Shown one piece after another: positions 9,582-19,715 of a stretch of 64,000 bases of DNA. A program made the translations under genes and the position numbers. The notes beneath the pieces were generated by a model. That model saw only the letters and a list, made by a program, of their open reading frames with translations, ran no database searches and was not told the origin of the DNA. The stretch is taken from assembly GCF_013753875.1 (NCBI RefSeq), contig NZ_SMDS01000010.1, positions 1 through 64,000 on the forward strand, in the 5' to 3' direction. Source of the stretch: Candidatus Pantoea persica. Lineage in GTDB: Bacteria; Pseudomonadota; Gammaproteobacteria; Enterobacterales; Enterobacteriaceae. Each line of letters begins with the position of its first letter. Position 1 is the stretch's first letter.

Positions 9582-10525
9582 ATGAAGCTTAAGAACACCA
9601 TTCTGGCGTCAACCTTGTTACCACTGCTGGTGGCCAACGCATTTGCCGCGCAGGAACTGACGCCGGAAAAAGCGGCCGAGCTGAAACCATTCGAACTTAT
9701 TAACGTCACCGGTCGCTTCAATGCTATTGGCGATGCGGCAGAAGCCGTGTCGGAGCGTGCGGATGAGCTGGGCGCGGCCTCTTACTACACAACGACAGCA
9801 ACGGCAACAGCGGAAACTGGCGCGTCACGGCCGACCTCTACAAAGCAGACGCGCCGAAAGCCCATGATGACGACACCTACCGCGTCATCAACGGCGTGAA
9901 AGAGCTGCCGAAAGCGGAAGCCTGTCGCCTCGAGCCTTTCGAGGCCGTTAGCGCCAGCGGCTTCTTCGCCAGCCAGCTGGACGTCAATGACGCCATCAGC
10001 AAGGCCGCGAAAGAGAAAGGCGCTGCCGCCTTCTATATCGTGCGTCAGGTCAACGCCAATAACGGCGGCAACCAGTACGTCACCGCCTATGTCTATAAAG
10101 CGGACGCGAAGGCGCGCCAGGTGCAGAGCCCGAATCTGATCCCGGCGGATTCCGACGCGGGCAAAGCGGCGCTGGTAGCGGGCGGCGAAGCGGCCAAACG
10201 CGTTGAGATCCCGGGCGTCGCCTCGTTAGAGACCCTAAGCAACAATGTGGGTCGCTTCTTCGAGACGCAGACCTCAACCGGCAAGCGTTATACGGTCAAT
10301 CTGGCGAACGGAAAATCGATTCAGGAAGTGAACTCCATCACCGCCGCGCAAATGCAGTCGTTTGACACAGTGACCTTTAACGGCCACTTCGGCACCCCGA
10401 CTGAAATCTCCGAAGAGGTGGCCAAGCACGCCGCGGACAAAGGCGCGAAGTACTATCACGTCACCCGTCAGTGGCAGAACCAGAGCGGCGGGAACCTCAC
10501 CGTCACCGCCGATCTTTTCAAATAA
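9582..10525 (+). pseudogene. ydgH: ydgH, periplasmic DUF1471 repeat protein, single frameshift
   Basis: The gene reads MKLKNTILASTLLPLLVANA (signal peptide) then ELTPEKAAELKPFELINVTG of the first YdgH repeat until residue 68, where the frame breaks near 9785-9795. The other frame resumes at HNDSNGNSGNWRVTADLYK and continues without fault through the second and third DUF1471 (BhsA/McbA-type) domains to 10525. Restored, the protein would be about 314 residues, the E. coli length. A loss of roughly four bases explains the break. Only the first 70 residues can be made correctly, unless translation restarts inside. The lesion looks recent. Confidence 0.93.
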
Positions 10526-10534
10526 TCTCGCTTC

Positions 10535-10554
10535 AGGGCGGCGCCTGCCGCCCT
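10535..10554 (+). terminator. hairpin after ydgH
   Basis: AGGGCGGC (10535-10542) and GCCGCCCT (10547-10554) pair around a four-base loop ten bases after the ydgH stop; the following GCTGTTTGC is only moderately T-rich, so termination strength is uncertain. Confidence 0.55.
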
Positions 10555-10708
10555 GCTGTTTGCATCATCCCTTCACAATTTTGCATAACCACGCATTGCC
10601 ATCCCTTTTCGCACTCCGTAGAATCTGCGCCCTGCTTTTAAGCGAATGCGTCATATAAAAGTAAAATAGTGCGGTTAAATTCGTCGCTCAGAACATAATC
10701 CAGCAACT

Positions 10709-11785
10709 TTGGAGAAAAAATTAGGCCTCAGCGCGCTCACCGCGCTGGTACTTAGCTCAATGCTGGGCGTTGGCGTGTTCAGCCTGCCGCAGGACATGGC
10801 GGCGGTCGCCGGTCCCGCCGTGCTGCTGATTGGCTGGGTCATTACCGGCGTCGGCATTGTCTTTCTGGCGCTGGTGATGCTGCTGCTGACCCGGCTCAAG
10901 CCCGAGCTGGACGGCGGGATCTTTACCTATGCGCGTGCCGGCTTTGGCAAGCTGGTCGGCTTCTGCTCCGCCTGGGGCTGCTGGCTGTGCGCAGTTATCG
11001 CTAACGTCTCCTATCTGGTGATCGTCTTCTCCGCGCTGAGCTTTTTCACCGACTCGCCGGGTCACGTGGTGTTACCTGGCAGGCGATGCTCGGTGCATCG
11101 GTGCTGCTGTGGCTGGTGCATCTCCTCGTGCTGCGCGGCCAGCATCAACCTGCTGGCGACGTTGGACAAACTGGTGCCGCTGCTGCCGCTGCTGTCGCTG
11201 GGCATCGTGCCATGCGCCGAGCTGGCGCAGATGCGTAATCCGTCAATAGCGGGCCTGATGACGCGCCTGATGGACCATTGGGGCGATGCGGTGATCGCCG
11301 GCGGCCTGATCGTCTCGGTATGCGGCGCCTACCTCAGCTGGACAATTATGGCCGCGGAAGAGCTTTATCGCCGCGCAGCAGCGCGCCTGCGGTGTAACTG
11401 TGGCTCACCAACTGCAGCGTGCAGATCTGCCTGATTCTGATCGCGTTGACTCACGCCGACTACAACACCCTGTTGACCATCGGAGATGATCCTCGTGCCC
11501 TATCTGCTGGAGGGCCTCTATCTGGTGAAGCTGACGCGCGGTCAGGGCAAGCCGCTAGCACTGGCCGTCGGCCTGGGCGCCAGCCTGTACGGCCTGTGGC
11601 TGCTCTACGCCTCCGGCCCGTTGCATCTGCTGATGTCGGTGGTGCTCTATGCGCTTGGCCTGCTGCTGTTCCTGTTCGCGCGTCGCGGCAGGCGAAGCGA
11701 CATCGCGCTGACCCAGCTGGAGCGCGTGGCGATTGTGTTGTTGATGGCGGCGTCGCTGCCAGCGATGTGGCAGCTAATGGCTTAG
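10709..11785 (+). pseudogene. arcD: arcD/ydgI arginine:ornithine-type antiporter, frameshifted and deleted
   Basis: The first frame matches the APC-superfamily antiporter YdgI/ArcD well: LGLSALTALVLSSMLGVGVF, DGGIFTYARAGFGKLVGFCS, VIANVSYLVIVFSALSFFTD. It then slips out of frame around 11060, returns for SINLLATLDKLVPL, lacks about 90 residues of the middle, and resumes with ELAQMRNPSIAGLM and VCGAYLSWTIMAAEE before breaking again near 11370. The last part is in another frame (EMILVPYLLEGLYLVKL to 11785). The first residues lack a clear ATG with ribosome site. Placement beside ydgH agrees with E. coli. No transporter can be made. Confidence 0.9.
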
Positions 11786-12085
11786 TGGGGCTGGCCTGAG
11801 ATCACAGTGCACAGCAGGTCATCCTGCTGTGTCAGATCCAGCGGCTTGCGGTATTCCTGATGAATGGCGTCCAACTGCTGGCTGGAGAGCGGATACGGCA
11901 GGCGGTCGTTGCTTGTCGGTGGACTGCGGGCGGAGGATTTGCGCGTCACCATGCCAAAAATCGGCATCACGCCGTAGATGGCGTCGATGAAACTCCAGCG
12001 TTTTTACAGGAGGCGGAGAGAAAATCACTGTAGTTGAAGCAGATGCGGTCACTGTATACGGCTGAAGCCAGCTCTTTATCAGACA
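11782..12085 (-). pseudogene. unrecognised broken gene
   Basis: The minus strand begins MSDKELASAVYSDRICFNYS DFLSA, shifts frame, and continues FIDAIYGVMPIFGMVTRKSS and LPYPLSSQQLDAIHQEYRKP LDLTQQDD before stopping at 11782. The codon character and the ATG with a nearby GAGGAT suggest a former gene of about 100 codons broken once near 12000, but I do not recognise the family. In E. coli folM and ydgC occupy this gap, and neither resembles it. Confidence 0.4.
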
Positions 12086-12259
12086 TCCTCACTCTCCCCT
12101 GTTTTTCATTACGGTTCATAACCTTGCTTACACATAAACAATGATGGCACAGTTTGCCGTGCAGATACCAGTGACGTAAGGATATTTCGTGCGGTAGCGT
12201 AGAGCTTCCGATCGGGAAAAGCTATGCTGCTCGCTAGGCTCATTAGTCGCAGTGGATAT

Positions 12260-12556
12260 ATGAACAAAATTGTTTTTGTTAAAGATGAACCCGAAGCCAT
12301 CGAGACGCGGGGCGACCGCGCCGAAGCGGTGATTGCCGCCGAACAGCCAGACCTGGTGATGCTGGACATCATGCTGCCGGGCAAAGACGGCAAAGAGCTC
12401 GATCGCGCCACCGGCGGCTGCAGCCTGGGGCTGGCCATCGTCCACTCCGTGGCGCAGGCGCTGGGCGGCCACGCGACTATCGAGAGCAGACCGCTGGGCG
12501 GCGCCAGCGTTCGCTTTTGCTGGCCGGTTGATTTACCCTTGCGCGACGCTTCCTAG
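12260..12556 (+). pseudogene. rstA: rstA-rstB fusion relic (two-component system collapsed by deletion)
   Basis: One open frame of 98 codons starts as response regulator RstA (MNKIVFVKDEPE, then RGDRAEAVIAAEQPDLVMLD IMLPGKDGK, containing the phosphoacceptor Asp) and continues in frame as the very end of sensor kinase RstB (LDRATGGCSLGLAIVHSVAQ, the G2-box of the ATPase domain). A further 17 or so residues are missing near residue 12. Over 500 residues are gone: most of the receiver, the DNA-binding domain, the sensor and the histidine domain. Neither protein can work. RstAB responds to acid and low magnesium in E. coli and activates asr, also broken here. Confidence 0.88.
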
Positions 12557-12560
12557 CGCC

Positions 12561-13935
12561 ACCTTTCAGCGCCTCTCGCACTTTGGCCATCTGATGGCGA
12601 TCGCCGGCTGGGACATGCAGACCATGATGCCCGCCGGCAGCAGCTAGGCGCGCGGGGCCGCGCTGGCGGAGATGGGCGTGCTGCGCCATGAAATTATCAC
12701 CGATGCGCGCATCAGTGAGCTGATTGCCGAGGCGAAGCAAACTGACCTCAACGACGTAGAGCGCGCCAACCTGCAGGAGATAGCGCGCGCGTGGCGACAG
12801 GCGTCACTGCTGCCCGTCTCGCTGGTGGATGCGAAATCGCTGGCTGGTTCACGCTGCGAGCATGCTTGGCGCGAACAGCGTCCCGCCAACGACTGGCAGG
12901 GCTTCGCCGCTAACCTGAAAGAGGTGGTGTGCCTGAGCCGCGAAGAGGCGCAGCTGCGCGCCGAGGCAGCCGGCACCTCGCGCTACGACGCGCTGCTGGA
13001 TCTCTACAAGTCGGGCATGACCAGCGCGAGGCTGGATGAAACCTTCGGCGAGCTGAAAAGCTGGCTGCCCGATCTGCTTCAGCAGGTGGTCGCAAAACAG
13101 GCGCGGGAAAAAACCGAGCAGCCCAAAGGCCCCTTCCCGGATCACGCGCAGCGCGAGCTGGGCCTGAGCGTGATGGAGACGCTGGGCTTTGACTTCCGCC
13201 ACGGCCGCCTCGACGTTATCGCCCATCCCTTCTGCGGCGGCGTGCCGGAAGATGTGCGCATCACCACACGCTATAACCAGCAAGAGTTTCTCAGCGCGCT
13301 GATGGGCTTGATCCATGAAACCGGCCACGCGCGCTGCGAGCAGGGGCTGCCGGAGCAGTGGCACAGCCAGCCGGCGGGACTGGCGTGCTCCACCTCGATC
13401 CACGAGTCGCAGAGCCTGTTTATGGAGATGCAACTGGGCCGCAGCCGCGAGTTCCTGCAGCGCATTCTGCCGCAGGTCACGGCGACGCTGGGCGACCAGC
13501 CCGCGCTGCAGGCTGATAACTTTGTGCGCCTGACGCAGCGCGTGCAGCCCGGCTTTATCCGCGTCGACGCCGATGAGCTGAGCTATCCGGCGCACGTGAT
13601 CCTGCGCTTCGAGATCGAGGATATTCCGGCGCTGTGGGAATAAGAAGATGCAGCGTGCGCTGGGCATTGACACGCGCGGCAACTACCGCAACGGCTGCAT
13701 GCAGGATATTCACTGGACCGACGGCGCCTTTGGCTATTTCCCCACCTACACGCTGGGCGCCATGTACGCGGCGCGGCTGTTCCTGGCGGTGAAAAAGGCG
13801 CTGCCGGATCTCAGTGAGCGTCTGCAGCACGGCAGCCACTTCCCGACCGAAAAGCTGCTGATCAATGCCACCGGCGAGGCACTTAACCCGCGCTACTTCC
13901 GCCAGCACCTTGAGCAGCGCTACTTGCAGGGCTGA
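12561..13935 (+). pseudogene. M32-family metallocarboxypeptidase, multiply broken
   Basis: The 5' end is lost at the junction with the rstB relic; the text starts TFQRLSHFGHLMAIAGWDMQ TMMPAG, meets a TAG near 12644, and then runs for 323 codons containing the zinc-site HETGH and the family phrases SIHESQSLFMEMQLGRS. About ten residues are lost before EDIPALW, after which one extra A (near 13638-13642) moves the rest, KKMQRALGIDTRGNYRNGCM and DGAFGYFPTYTLGAMYAA, into another frame ending at 13935. The family (Taq carboxypeptidase) has about 500 residues and trims C-terminal amino acids in the cytoplasm. The long middle frame is only a fragment. Confidence 0.9.
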
Positions 13936-14091
13936 CCGCTGGGCGGCCCGCGCGGACGCCTTTTCCCTGTTTGTACAATCTGTTACACGCCGATACAAAT
14001 CACCCACGGAAAGTGAACCTCGCTTTACATAATAGTCTGTTCACCGGCCCCGCAGTGGGCTACACATGAAAATATGTTCGAGGAATTTGCA

Positions 14092-14281
14092 ACGAAAAAA
14101 TTGTTTGCACTGGTCATCGCCGCTGCTATGGCTCTCTCTTCTGTTGCTTTCGCCGCTGACACCACCGCTGCGCCAGCGAAAACCACGCACAAAACCGCAC
14201 ACAAAAAACACAAAGCTGCGCAGAAAAGTGCAGGCGGCTAAAAAGCACCACAAAGTAGCTAAAAAAGCCGCTGCAAAATAA
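14092..14281 (+). pseudogene. asr: asr, acid shock protein, start codon and frame lost
   Basis: After a good GAGGAA ribosome site the start position reads ACG instead of ATG, followed by KKLFALVIAAAMALSSVAFA (signal peptide) and ADTTAAPAKTTHKTAHKKHK AAQK. An extra A (CAGAAAAGT for CAGAAAGT, near 14221-14228) then gives an early TAA, while the other frame completes VQAAKKHHKVAKKAAAK to 14281. Asr is a small basic periplasmic protein induced strongly at low pH through RstA. An inverted repeat (TTAAGG...CCTTAA) follows as probable terminator. The order asr-ydgU-ydgD is that of E. coli. Two independent lesions make expression very unlikely. Confidence 0.9.
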
Positions 14282-14367
14282 TTAAGGTCGCGCGCCTGCG
14301 CCTTAAGACGCGTTGATTAATAAAAACAACCTGTTATGCCGGGTGTTTCGTTACTGGAGTTGCGGAA

Positions 14368-14448
14368 ATGGTGCGTCGCTATCGCTTTTGAATTATCTTA
14401 CTGGTGATGATCCTGTGCAGCATCGTCGCTGCCTGCTTTTTTATTTAG
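14368..14448 (+). pseudogene. ydgU: ydgU, 27-residue membrane microprotein, early stop
   Basis: MVRRYRF is followed by TGA and then IILLVMILCSIVAACFFI and TAG. E. coli YdgU is MVRRYRFEMILAVLILCALI plus seven residues, so length and pattern agree, with the Glu codon changed to a stop: the CTTTGAAATT expected has become CTTTTGAATT, gaining a T and losing an A. The 20-residue hydrophobic helix cannot be made from the ATG. It lies between asr and ydgD as in E. coli. Confidence 0.8.
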
Positions 14449-14565
14449 TCGTTGTAGCGTGCTGATTATCCCAATAAAACTCTCTTTTTTACCGCTCACC
14501 GACTATAGTTATTGCGCAAGCATGATGGCAACAACCTCTTCTTAAATCTCGCCATTGAGAGACCT

Positions 14566-15277
14566 ATGCGCCTGGCTATTTTGCTGTTGACTGGATTACT
14601 TTGTTGCACCACTCTGGCCTAGGCCGATGACGACGATGCGCCGAATCCCACTGAGATTAAAACGCTTTTCTTCGGCAAAGATCACCGCAAAGCGATCAGC
14701 GAGATAACTGCTGCGCCCTGGATGCCATTGGCCAGCTGAGAATTGAGAGCGGTAACTCTGCACCGCGACGCTGATCTCCGCCCATCTGGCGCTGACGCCG
14801 CCCGGCAACTTTCGACAAGCCGGTGGCGCTGCGCTCTATGGCCAGCGACAGCGGCTAGCGTTATGAAATCCACGATATTGACGCGCGCGCCGCCTGAAGG
14901 CGGACGGCGAAGGCTGGATCGTGCCGAGCGACGCCGCGCCCTATGACTACGGGCTGGTGATCCTGCGCAATCCCCCTTCCGCCATTAACCCGATTCCGCT
15001 GTTCGACGGCTCGCGCAGCGACCTGACCTCCGCGCGGAAAGAGGCGGGCCGCAAGGTCACTCAGGCGGGCTACCCGGAACGCACAGCGACGCTATTGCAT
15101 CAGTGCGACACGCTGCCGGGTGACAGCGGCTCGCCGCTGCTGCTGAAAAATGCCAACGTCTGGCAGCTGATTGCAGTGCAAAGCTCCGCGCCAGAGGCGA
15201 AAGATCGTTATCTGGCGGATAACCGCGCCATCGCCGTCACCTCCTTTCGCGACCGGCTGGAAGCGCTGGCGCAGTAA
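14566..15277 (+). pseudogene. ydgD: ydgD, trypsin-like periplasmic serine protease, heavily decayed
   Basis: A signal peptide (MRLAILLLTGLLCCTTLA) ends at a TAG, and YdgD text follows in several frames: AISEITAAPWDAIGQLRIES, PVALRSMASDSG-stop-RYE, then a 118-codon frame with [17 protein letters not shown] (the Asp region), [15 protein letters not shown] (the catalytic Ser in GDSGSP) and [19 protein letters not shown] end. The catalytic His region is deleted, as is a stretch before LLHQCD. E. coli YdgD has about 273 residues. Function in the family is poorly known. Confidence 0.9.
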
Positions 15278-15488
15278 GGCGTGCGCAAGGAAAATGAACA
15301 GGGGCGGTTGAGCGATCGACCGCGCCTTTTGGTCAGCGGCATAACGTCTTACGTCGCGGCGAGCGGCGCGGAAAAGCCGCCGCGCAGGCGCCTGCCGGAG
15401 AGGCGCTACGCCGAAGCTGAAGGGCAAGCGGCGCGCCGCCCAAAAAAACCGTAGTGTTCTGGCTGCGGCTTTTGCCTTTGGTTTGCGG

Positions 15489-18400
15489 TTACGCCTCCAC
15501 CTGCTCTATCGCCTTCAGGATGCGCTTGTCCGAGACCGCATACAGGGTGCCCAGCTGCTGCGCGAAGTAGCTAATGCGCAGCTCCTCGATCATCCAGCGG
15601 ATCTCGCGCACCTCTTCGTCATCCTGACGCTGCGGCGGCAGCTTGTTGCGCCACGCCTGCTCGACCACCTTCACCTTCAGCATGCGTGCGCGGTCGCTAT
15701 GTGGATCCACCGGCAGTTTTTCCAGACGGCGTTCGATGCCGTGCAGATAGCGTAGCGTGTCGCCCAGACGCTTCCAGCCGTTGCCGGTTACGAAGCCGCG
15801 ATAGACCAGCCCGCTCATCTGCGCCTTGATGTCGGCGAGCGCCAGCGCCATGGTCATATCAACGCGCCCCTTCAGCCGCTTGTTGATGTTGAACACTACC
15901 GTCAGGATCTGCTCGACCTGTTTTGCTATCTCCACCACGGTGTCGTTCAGCTCGGTACGCACCTTCTCGCGCAGCTGCTCGAAATTCTCCTGCTGCCAGG
16001 CGGGCCCGCCCGCCTCTACCATCAGCTTGTCGACACCGCAGGCGATGCAGTCGTCGATCAGCTCCAGCACCTTGCTGTAGGGGTTAAAATAGAGGCCGAG
16101 CTTCGCCTTGTTCGGCAGCTTTTCGTGCAGATATTTAATCGGCGAGGGAATGTTAAGTAGCAGCAGCCGGCGCTGGCCGCGCCACATCATTTTCTGCTGC
16201 TCCTGTTCGCTGTCGAACAGCCGGATGGCGACGCTGTCCTTTTCGTCCACCAGCGCCGGCCAGGCCTTGATCTGATAGCTGCCGCGCTTCTGCTCGTAGC
16301 TGCGCGGCAGTTCGCCGAAGCTCCAGATATTTAGACCGCTCTGCTCCAGCCCGTCTTCCGCAACCTTTGACAGCGTCTCCTGCACCTTGCCCTTCAGCTC
16401 CGCTTTCAGCGCGCTGAGGTCTTTGCCCTCTTTCAGCTTGCGGTTGTTTTCATCCAGCACGCGGAAGGTCATTTTCAGGTGATCGGGCACCTGTTCCCAC
16501 TGCCAGTCCTCGCGATCCAGCGTCACGCCGGTCATGCGGCGAAACTCTTTCGCCATCGCGTCCAGCAGCGGCATATCCATAGCAGTGACGCGGCCTAAAA
16601 AGGCTTCGGCATAGTTGGGTGCCGGCACCAGATGACGGCGCAGCAGCTTCGGCAGCAACTTGATCAGCGCAATGATCAGCTCGCGGCGCACGCCGGGGAT
16701 CTGCCACTCAAAGCCCTGGTCTTCTACCTGATTGAGCAGCGGCAGCGGAATATGCACCGTAACGCCGTCGGCGTCCGCCCCCGGCTCGAACTGGTAGCTC
16801 AGCTTCAGCTTGAGGTTGCCCTGATGCCAGAAGTTGGGGTAGTCGAGCTGGCTGACCTTTTCGGCGCCCGCCTTAATCAGAATCTGCTTGTCGAAGCTCA
16901 GCAGATCGGGGTTGTCGCGGCTCGCCCGCTTCCACCAGCTGTCGAAATGCTTCGCCGACACAACCTCCTGCCCGACACGCTGGTCGTAGAAGGCGAACAG
17001 CGTCTCATCGTCCACCAGAATGTCGCGGCGGCGCGATTTATGCTCCAGATCCTCGACTTCACTGCGCAGCTTCTGGTTGTTGCGGAAAAAGGCGTGGCGC
17101 GTCTGCCAGTCGTTCTCCACCAGCGCATGGCGGATAAACAGCTCGCGGCTCAGCGTGGGGTCGATGCTGCCGTAGTAAACCTTGCGCGCCGCGACGATCG
17201 GCAGCCCGTACAGCGTCACCTTCTCCTGCGCCATCACCGCGCCCTGGCTTTTCTCCCAGTGCGGCTCGCTGTAGCTGCGCTTGATCAGATGCTGCGCCAG
17301 CGGCTCGATCCACTCCGGATCGATGCGCGCCGCGATGCGCCCCCACAGACGGCTGGTTTCCACCAGCTCGGCCACCATGGTCCATCTGGGCGGCTTTTTA
17401 AACAGCCCGGAGCCGGGGAAAATGGCGAAGCGGGCGTTGCGCGCGCCGGTGAACTCCTGCTTCTCCGCATTCTTAAGGCCGATATGCGACAGCAGGCCGG
17501 TCAGCAGCGCGCAGTGCACCTCGCGGAAGCCCGCCGGTTCGCTGTTGACCGGAATGCCCAGCTCGCGCACGACCTGACGCAGCTGGGTATAGATATCCTG
17601 CCACTCGCGCACCCGCAGATAGTTGAGGTAATCGCTCTTACACTGGCGGCGAAACTGGTTGCCCGACAGCGCCTTCTGCTGCTCGCCCAGATAGTTCCAC
17701 AGGTTGACGAACGCGAGAAAATCGGACTCTTTATCGGCGAAGCGGCGATGTTTTTCATCGGCGGCCTGCTGTTTCTCTACCGGACGCTCGCGCGGATCCT
17801 GGACCGAGAGCGCGGCGGCGATAATCATCACCTCGCGCACGCAGCCGAACTTAGGCGCCTCCAGCACCATGCGCGCTAGGCGCGGATCCACCGGCAGCTG
17901 CGCCAGCTGACGTCCTGCGCCGGTCAGTTTGTAGTGCCCGCTCTCCTCGTTGAGCGTCAGCGCGCCCAGCTCCTCCAGCAGGCGCACGCTGTCTTGGATA
18001 TTGCGCCTGTCGGGCGCCTCGACAAAGGGGAATGCGGCGATATCGCCCAGCCCCAGCGCGGTCATCTGCAGGATCACCGACGCTAGGTTGGTGCGTAGTA
18101 TCTCCGGGTCGGTAAATTCCGGGCGGCTGAGGAAGTCATCCTCAGAATAGAGGCGAATACAGATCCCTTCCGACACGCGGCCACAGCGCCCTTTGCGCTG
18201 GTTGGCCGAGGCCTGCGAAATCGGCTCAATCGGCAGCCTCTGCACCTTGGTGCGGTAGCTGTAGCGGCTGATGCGCGCGGTGCCGGGGTCGATCACGTAT
18301 TTGATGCCTGGCACGGTCAGCGACGTTTCCGCCACATTGGTAGCTAGCACGATACGGCGGCCGCTGTGCGGCTGGAATACGCGGTTCTGCTCGGCGTTCG

Positions 18401-19382
18401 ACAGACGCGCGTAGAGCGGCAGGATCTCCGTATGCGGCAGATCGCGCTTCATTAGCGCATCGGCGGTGTCGTGAATTTCGCGCTCGCTGCTCATAAAGAT
18501 CAGGATATCGCCACGCCCTTCGTCGCCCAGCTCATCCACCGCGTCGAAAATCGCCTGCAGCTGATCGCGCTCACTGTCGTCCGCCTCTTCCACCACCGGA
18601 CGATAGCGTACCTCCACCGGATAGGTGCGGCCGGATACCTCAATCACCGGCGCGTTGTGGAAGTGGCGCGAAAAGCGCTGCGGATCGATGGTCGCTGAGG
18701 TAATGATGATTTTCAGATCGGGCCGGCGCGGCAGTAGCTCGCGCAGGTAGCCGAGCAGAAAGTCGATATTGAGGCTGCGCTCGTGCGCCTCATCGATAAT
18801 GATGGTGTCATACTGCAGCAGCAGGCGATCCTGCTGGATTTCCGCCAGCAGAATACCGTCGGTCATTAGCTTGACCTGGGTGCTGTCGCTGACCTGATCG
18901 TTGAAGCGCACCTTGTAGCCGATGCAGCCGCCGAGCGAGGTGTCCAGCTCGTCGGCGATGCGATTGGCAACGGTGCGCGCCGCCAGTCGACGCGGCTGGG
19001 TATGGCCGATCAGCCTTTTTACCCCGCGCCCCAGCGTCAGGCAGATTTTCGGCAGCTGGGTGGTTTTGCCCGAGCCGGTTTCGCCGGCGACGATCACAAC
19101 CTGATGATCGCGGATCGCATCGGCGATCTGCTGCTGCTTCTGGCTGACCGGCAGATTGTCGGGAAAGGTGATGCGCGGCGTCGCGGCGGCACGCGCGGCG
19201 ACGCGCTGTTCGGCCGCGGCGATCTCCTGGCTGAGTTCGTCGGCGATGCTCTGCTGGGCGGCGGGATCCTTCACCCGGGCCGCGCCCTGCAGGAGGCGTT
19301 GCAGGTGCTGGCGGTCGCACAGCATCAGATTGTCGAGTCGCGGCCAGAGCGACTCGAAAGCGGAGGAAGCCGGTGATGACAT
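15489..19382 (-). CDS. hrpA: HrpA, DEAH-box ATP-dependent RNA helicase
   Basis: A flawless 1297-residue frame (E. coli 1300). Motif I GETGSGKTTQLPK near residue 102, motif II IIIDEAHERSLN near 196, motif III SATID near 230, and motif VI QRKGRCGRVSEGICIRL near 390 define the helicase core; HA2 and OB domains follow, then a long C-terminal region special to bacterial HrpA. It unwinds RNA and rescues stalled ribosomes on mRNA. That a 3.9-kb gene stays open amid decay is strong evidence of selection and of good sequence quality. It runs opposite to ldhA, which starts 334 bases beyond its start. Confidence 0.97.
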   Translation of the reverse strand: MSSPASSAFESLWPRLDNLMLCDRQHLQRLLQGAARVKDPAAQQSIADELSQEIAAAEQRVAARAAATPRITFPDNLPVSQKQQQIADAIRDHQVVIVAGETGSGKTTQLPKICLTLGRGVKRLIGHTQPRRLAARTVANRIADELDTSLGGCIGYKVRFNDQVSDSTQVKLMTDGILLAEIQQDRLLLQYDTIIIDEAHERSLNIDFLLGYLRELLPRRPDLKIIITSATIDPQRFSRHFHNAPVIEVSGRTYPVEVRYRPVVEEADDSERDQLQAIFDAVDELGDEGRGDILIFMSSEREIHDTADALMKRDLPHTEILPLYARLSNAEQNRVFQPHSGRRIVLATNVAETSLTVPGIKYVIDPGTARISRYSYRTKVQRLPIEPISQASANQRKGRCGRVSEGICIRLYSEDDFLSRPEFTDPEILRTNLASVILQMTALGLGDIAAFPFVEAPDRRNIQDSVRLLEELGALTLNEESGHYKLTGAGRQLAQLPVDPRLARMVLEAPKFGCVREVMIIAAALSVQDPRERPVEKQQAADEKHRRFADKESDFLAFVNLWNYLGEQQKALSGNQFRRQCKSDYLNYLRVREWQDIYTQLRQVVRELGIPVNSEPAGFREVHCALLTGLLSHIGLKNAEKQEFTGARNARFAIFPGSGLFKKPPRWTMVAELVETSRLWGRIAARIDPEWIEPLAQHLIKRSYSEPHWEKSQGAVMAQEKVTLYGLPIVAARKVYYGSIDPTLSRELFIRHALVENDWQTRHAFFRNNQKLRSEVEDLEHKSRRRDILVDDETLFAFYDQRVGQEVVSAKHFDSWWKRASRDNPDLLSFDKQILIKAGAEKVSQLDYPNFWHQGNLKLKLSYQFEPGADADGVTVHIPLPLLNQVEDQGFEWQIPGVRRELIIALIKLLPKLLRRHLVPAPNYAEAFLGRVTAMDMPLLDAMAKEFRRMTGVTLDREDWQWEQVPDHLKMTFRVLDENNRKLKEGKDLSALKAELKGKVQETLSKVAEDGLEQSGLNIWSFGELPRSYEQKRGSYQIKAWPALVDEKDSVAIRLFDSEQEQQKMMWRGQRRLLLLNIPSPIKYLHEKLPNKAKLGLYFNPYSKVLELIDDCIACGVDKLMVEAGGPAWQQENFEQLREKVRTELNDTVVEIAKQVEQILTVVFNINKRLKGRVDMTMALALADIKAQMSGLVYRGFVTGNGWKRLGDTLRYLHGIERRLEKLPVDPHSDRARMLKVKVVEQAWRNKLPPQRQDDEEVREIRWMIEELRISYFAQQLGTLYAVSDKRILKAIEQVEA

Positions 19383-19715
19383 AGTCGTGAAGTACCTTCT
19401 TAGACGGATCCGCTACACGGTGCAGCGTCCCGAAGCCGGGTTAACCGGCTGATTCTACAAATTGTCTTGTGCAAGGTTAACACATTTCCGCCTGTTCGCC
19501 TGCGCCTTGCATTCCACGCTTATTCAAGAAATTCGAATATCACTCTCGAAATATTGCGCTTTAACCCCAGCGATGAACGTCATAGAGTATAACATCCTTA
19601 TCCTGACAGTGATGATGGCACGTAATCGGCAAGAGTTGAAGGCGCGCCGCCGACTGCGGCAAAACAGACTATTAACCGTTATGCTGTGTGGATACCCGAA
19701 TGCAGGAGCGTAACG

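Noticed and set aside
16632-17879. 415-codon plus-strand open frame
   Set aside because: It lies wholly antisense to intact hrpA, has no family similarity and no ribosome site; GC-rich codon bias opens such antisense frames.
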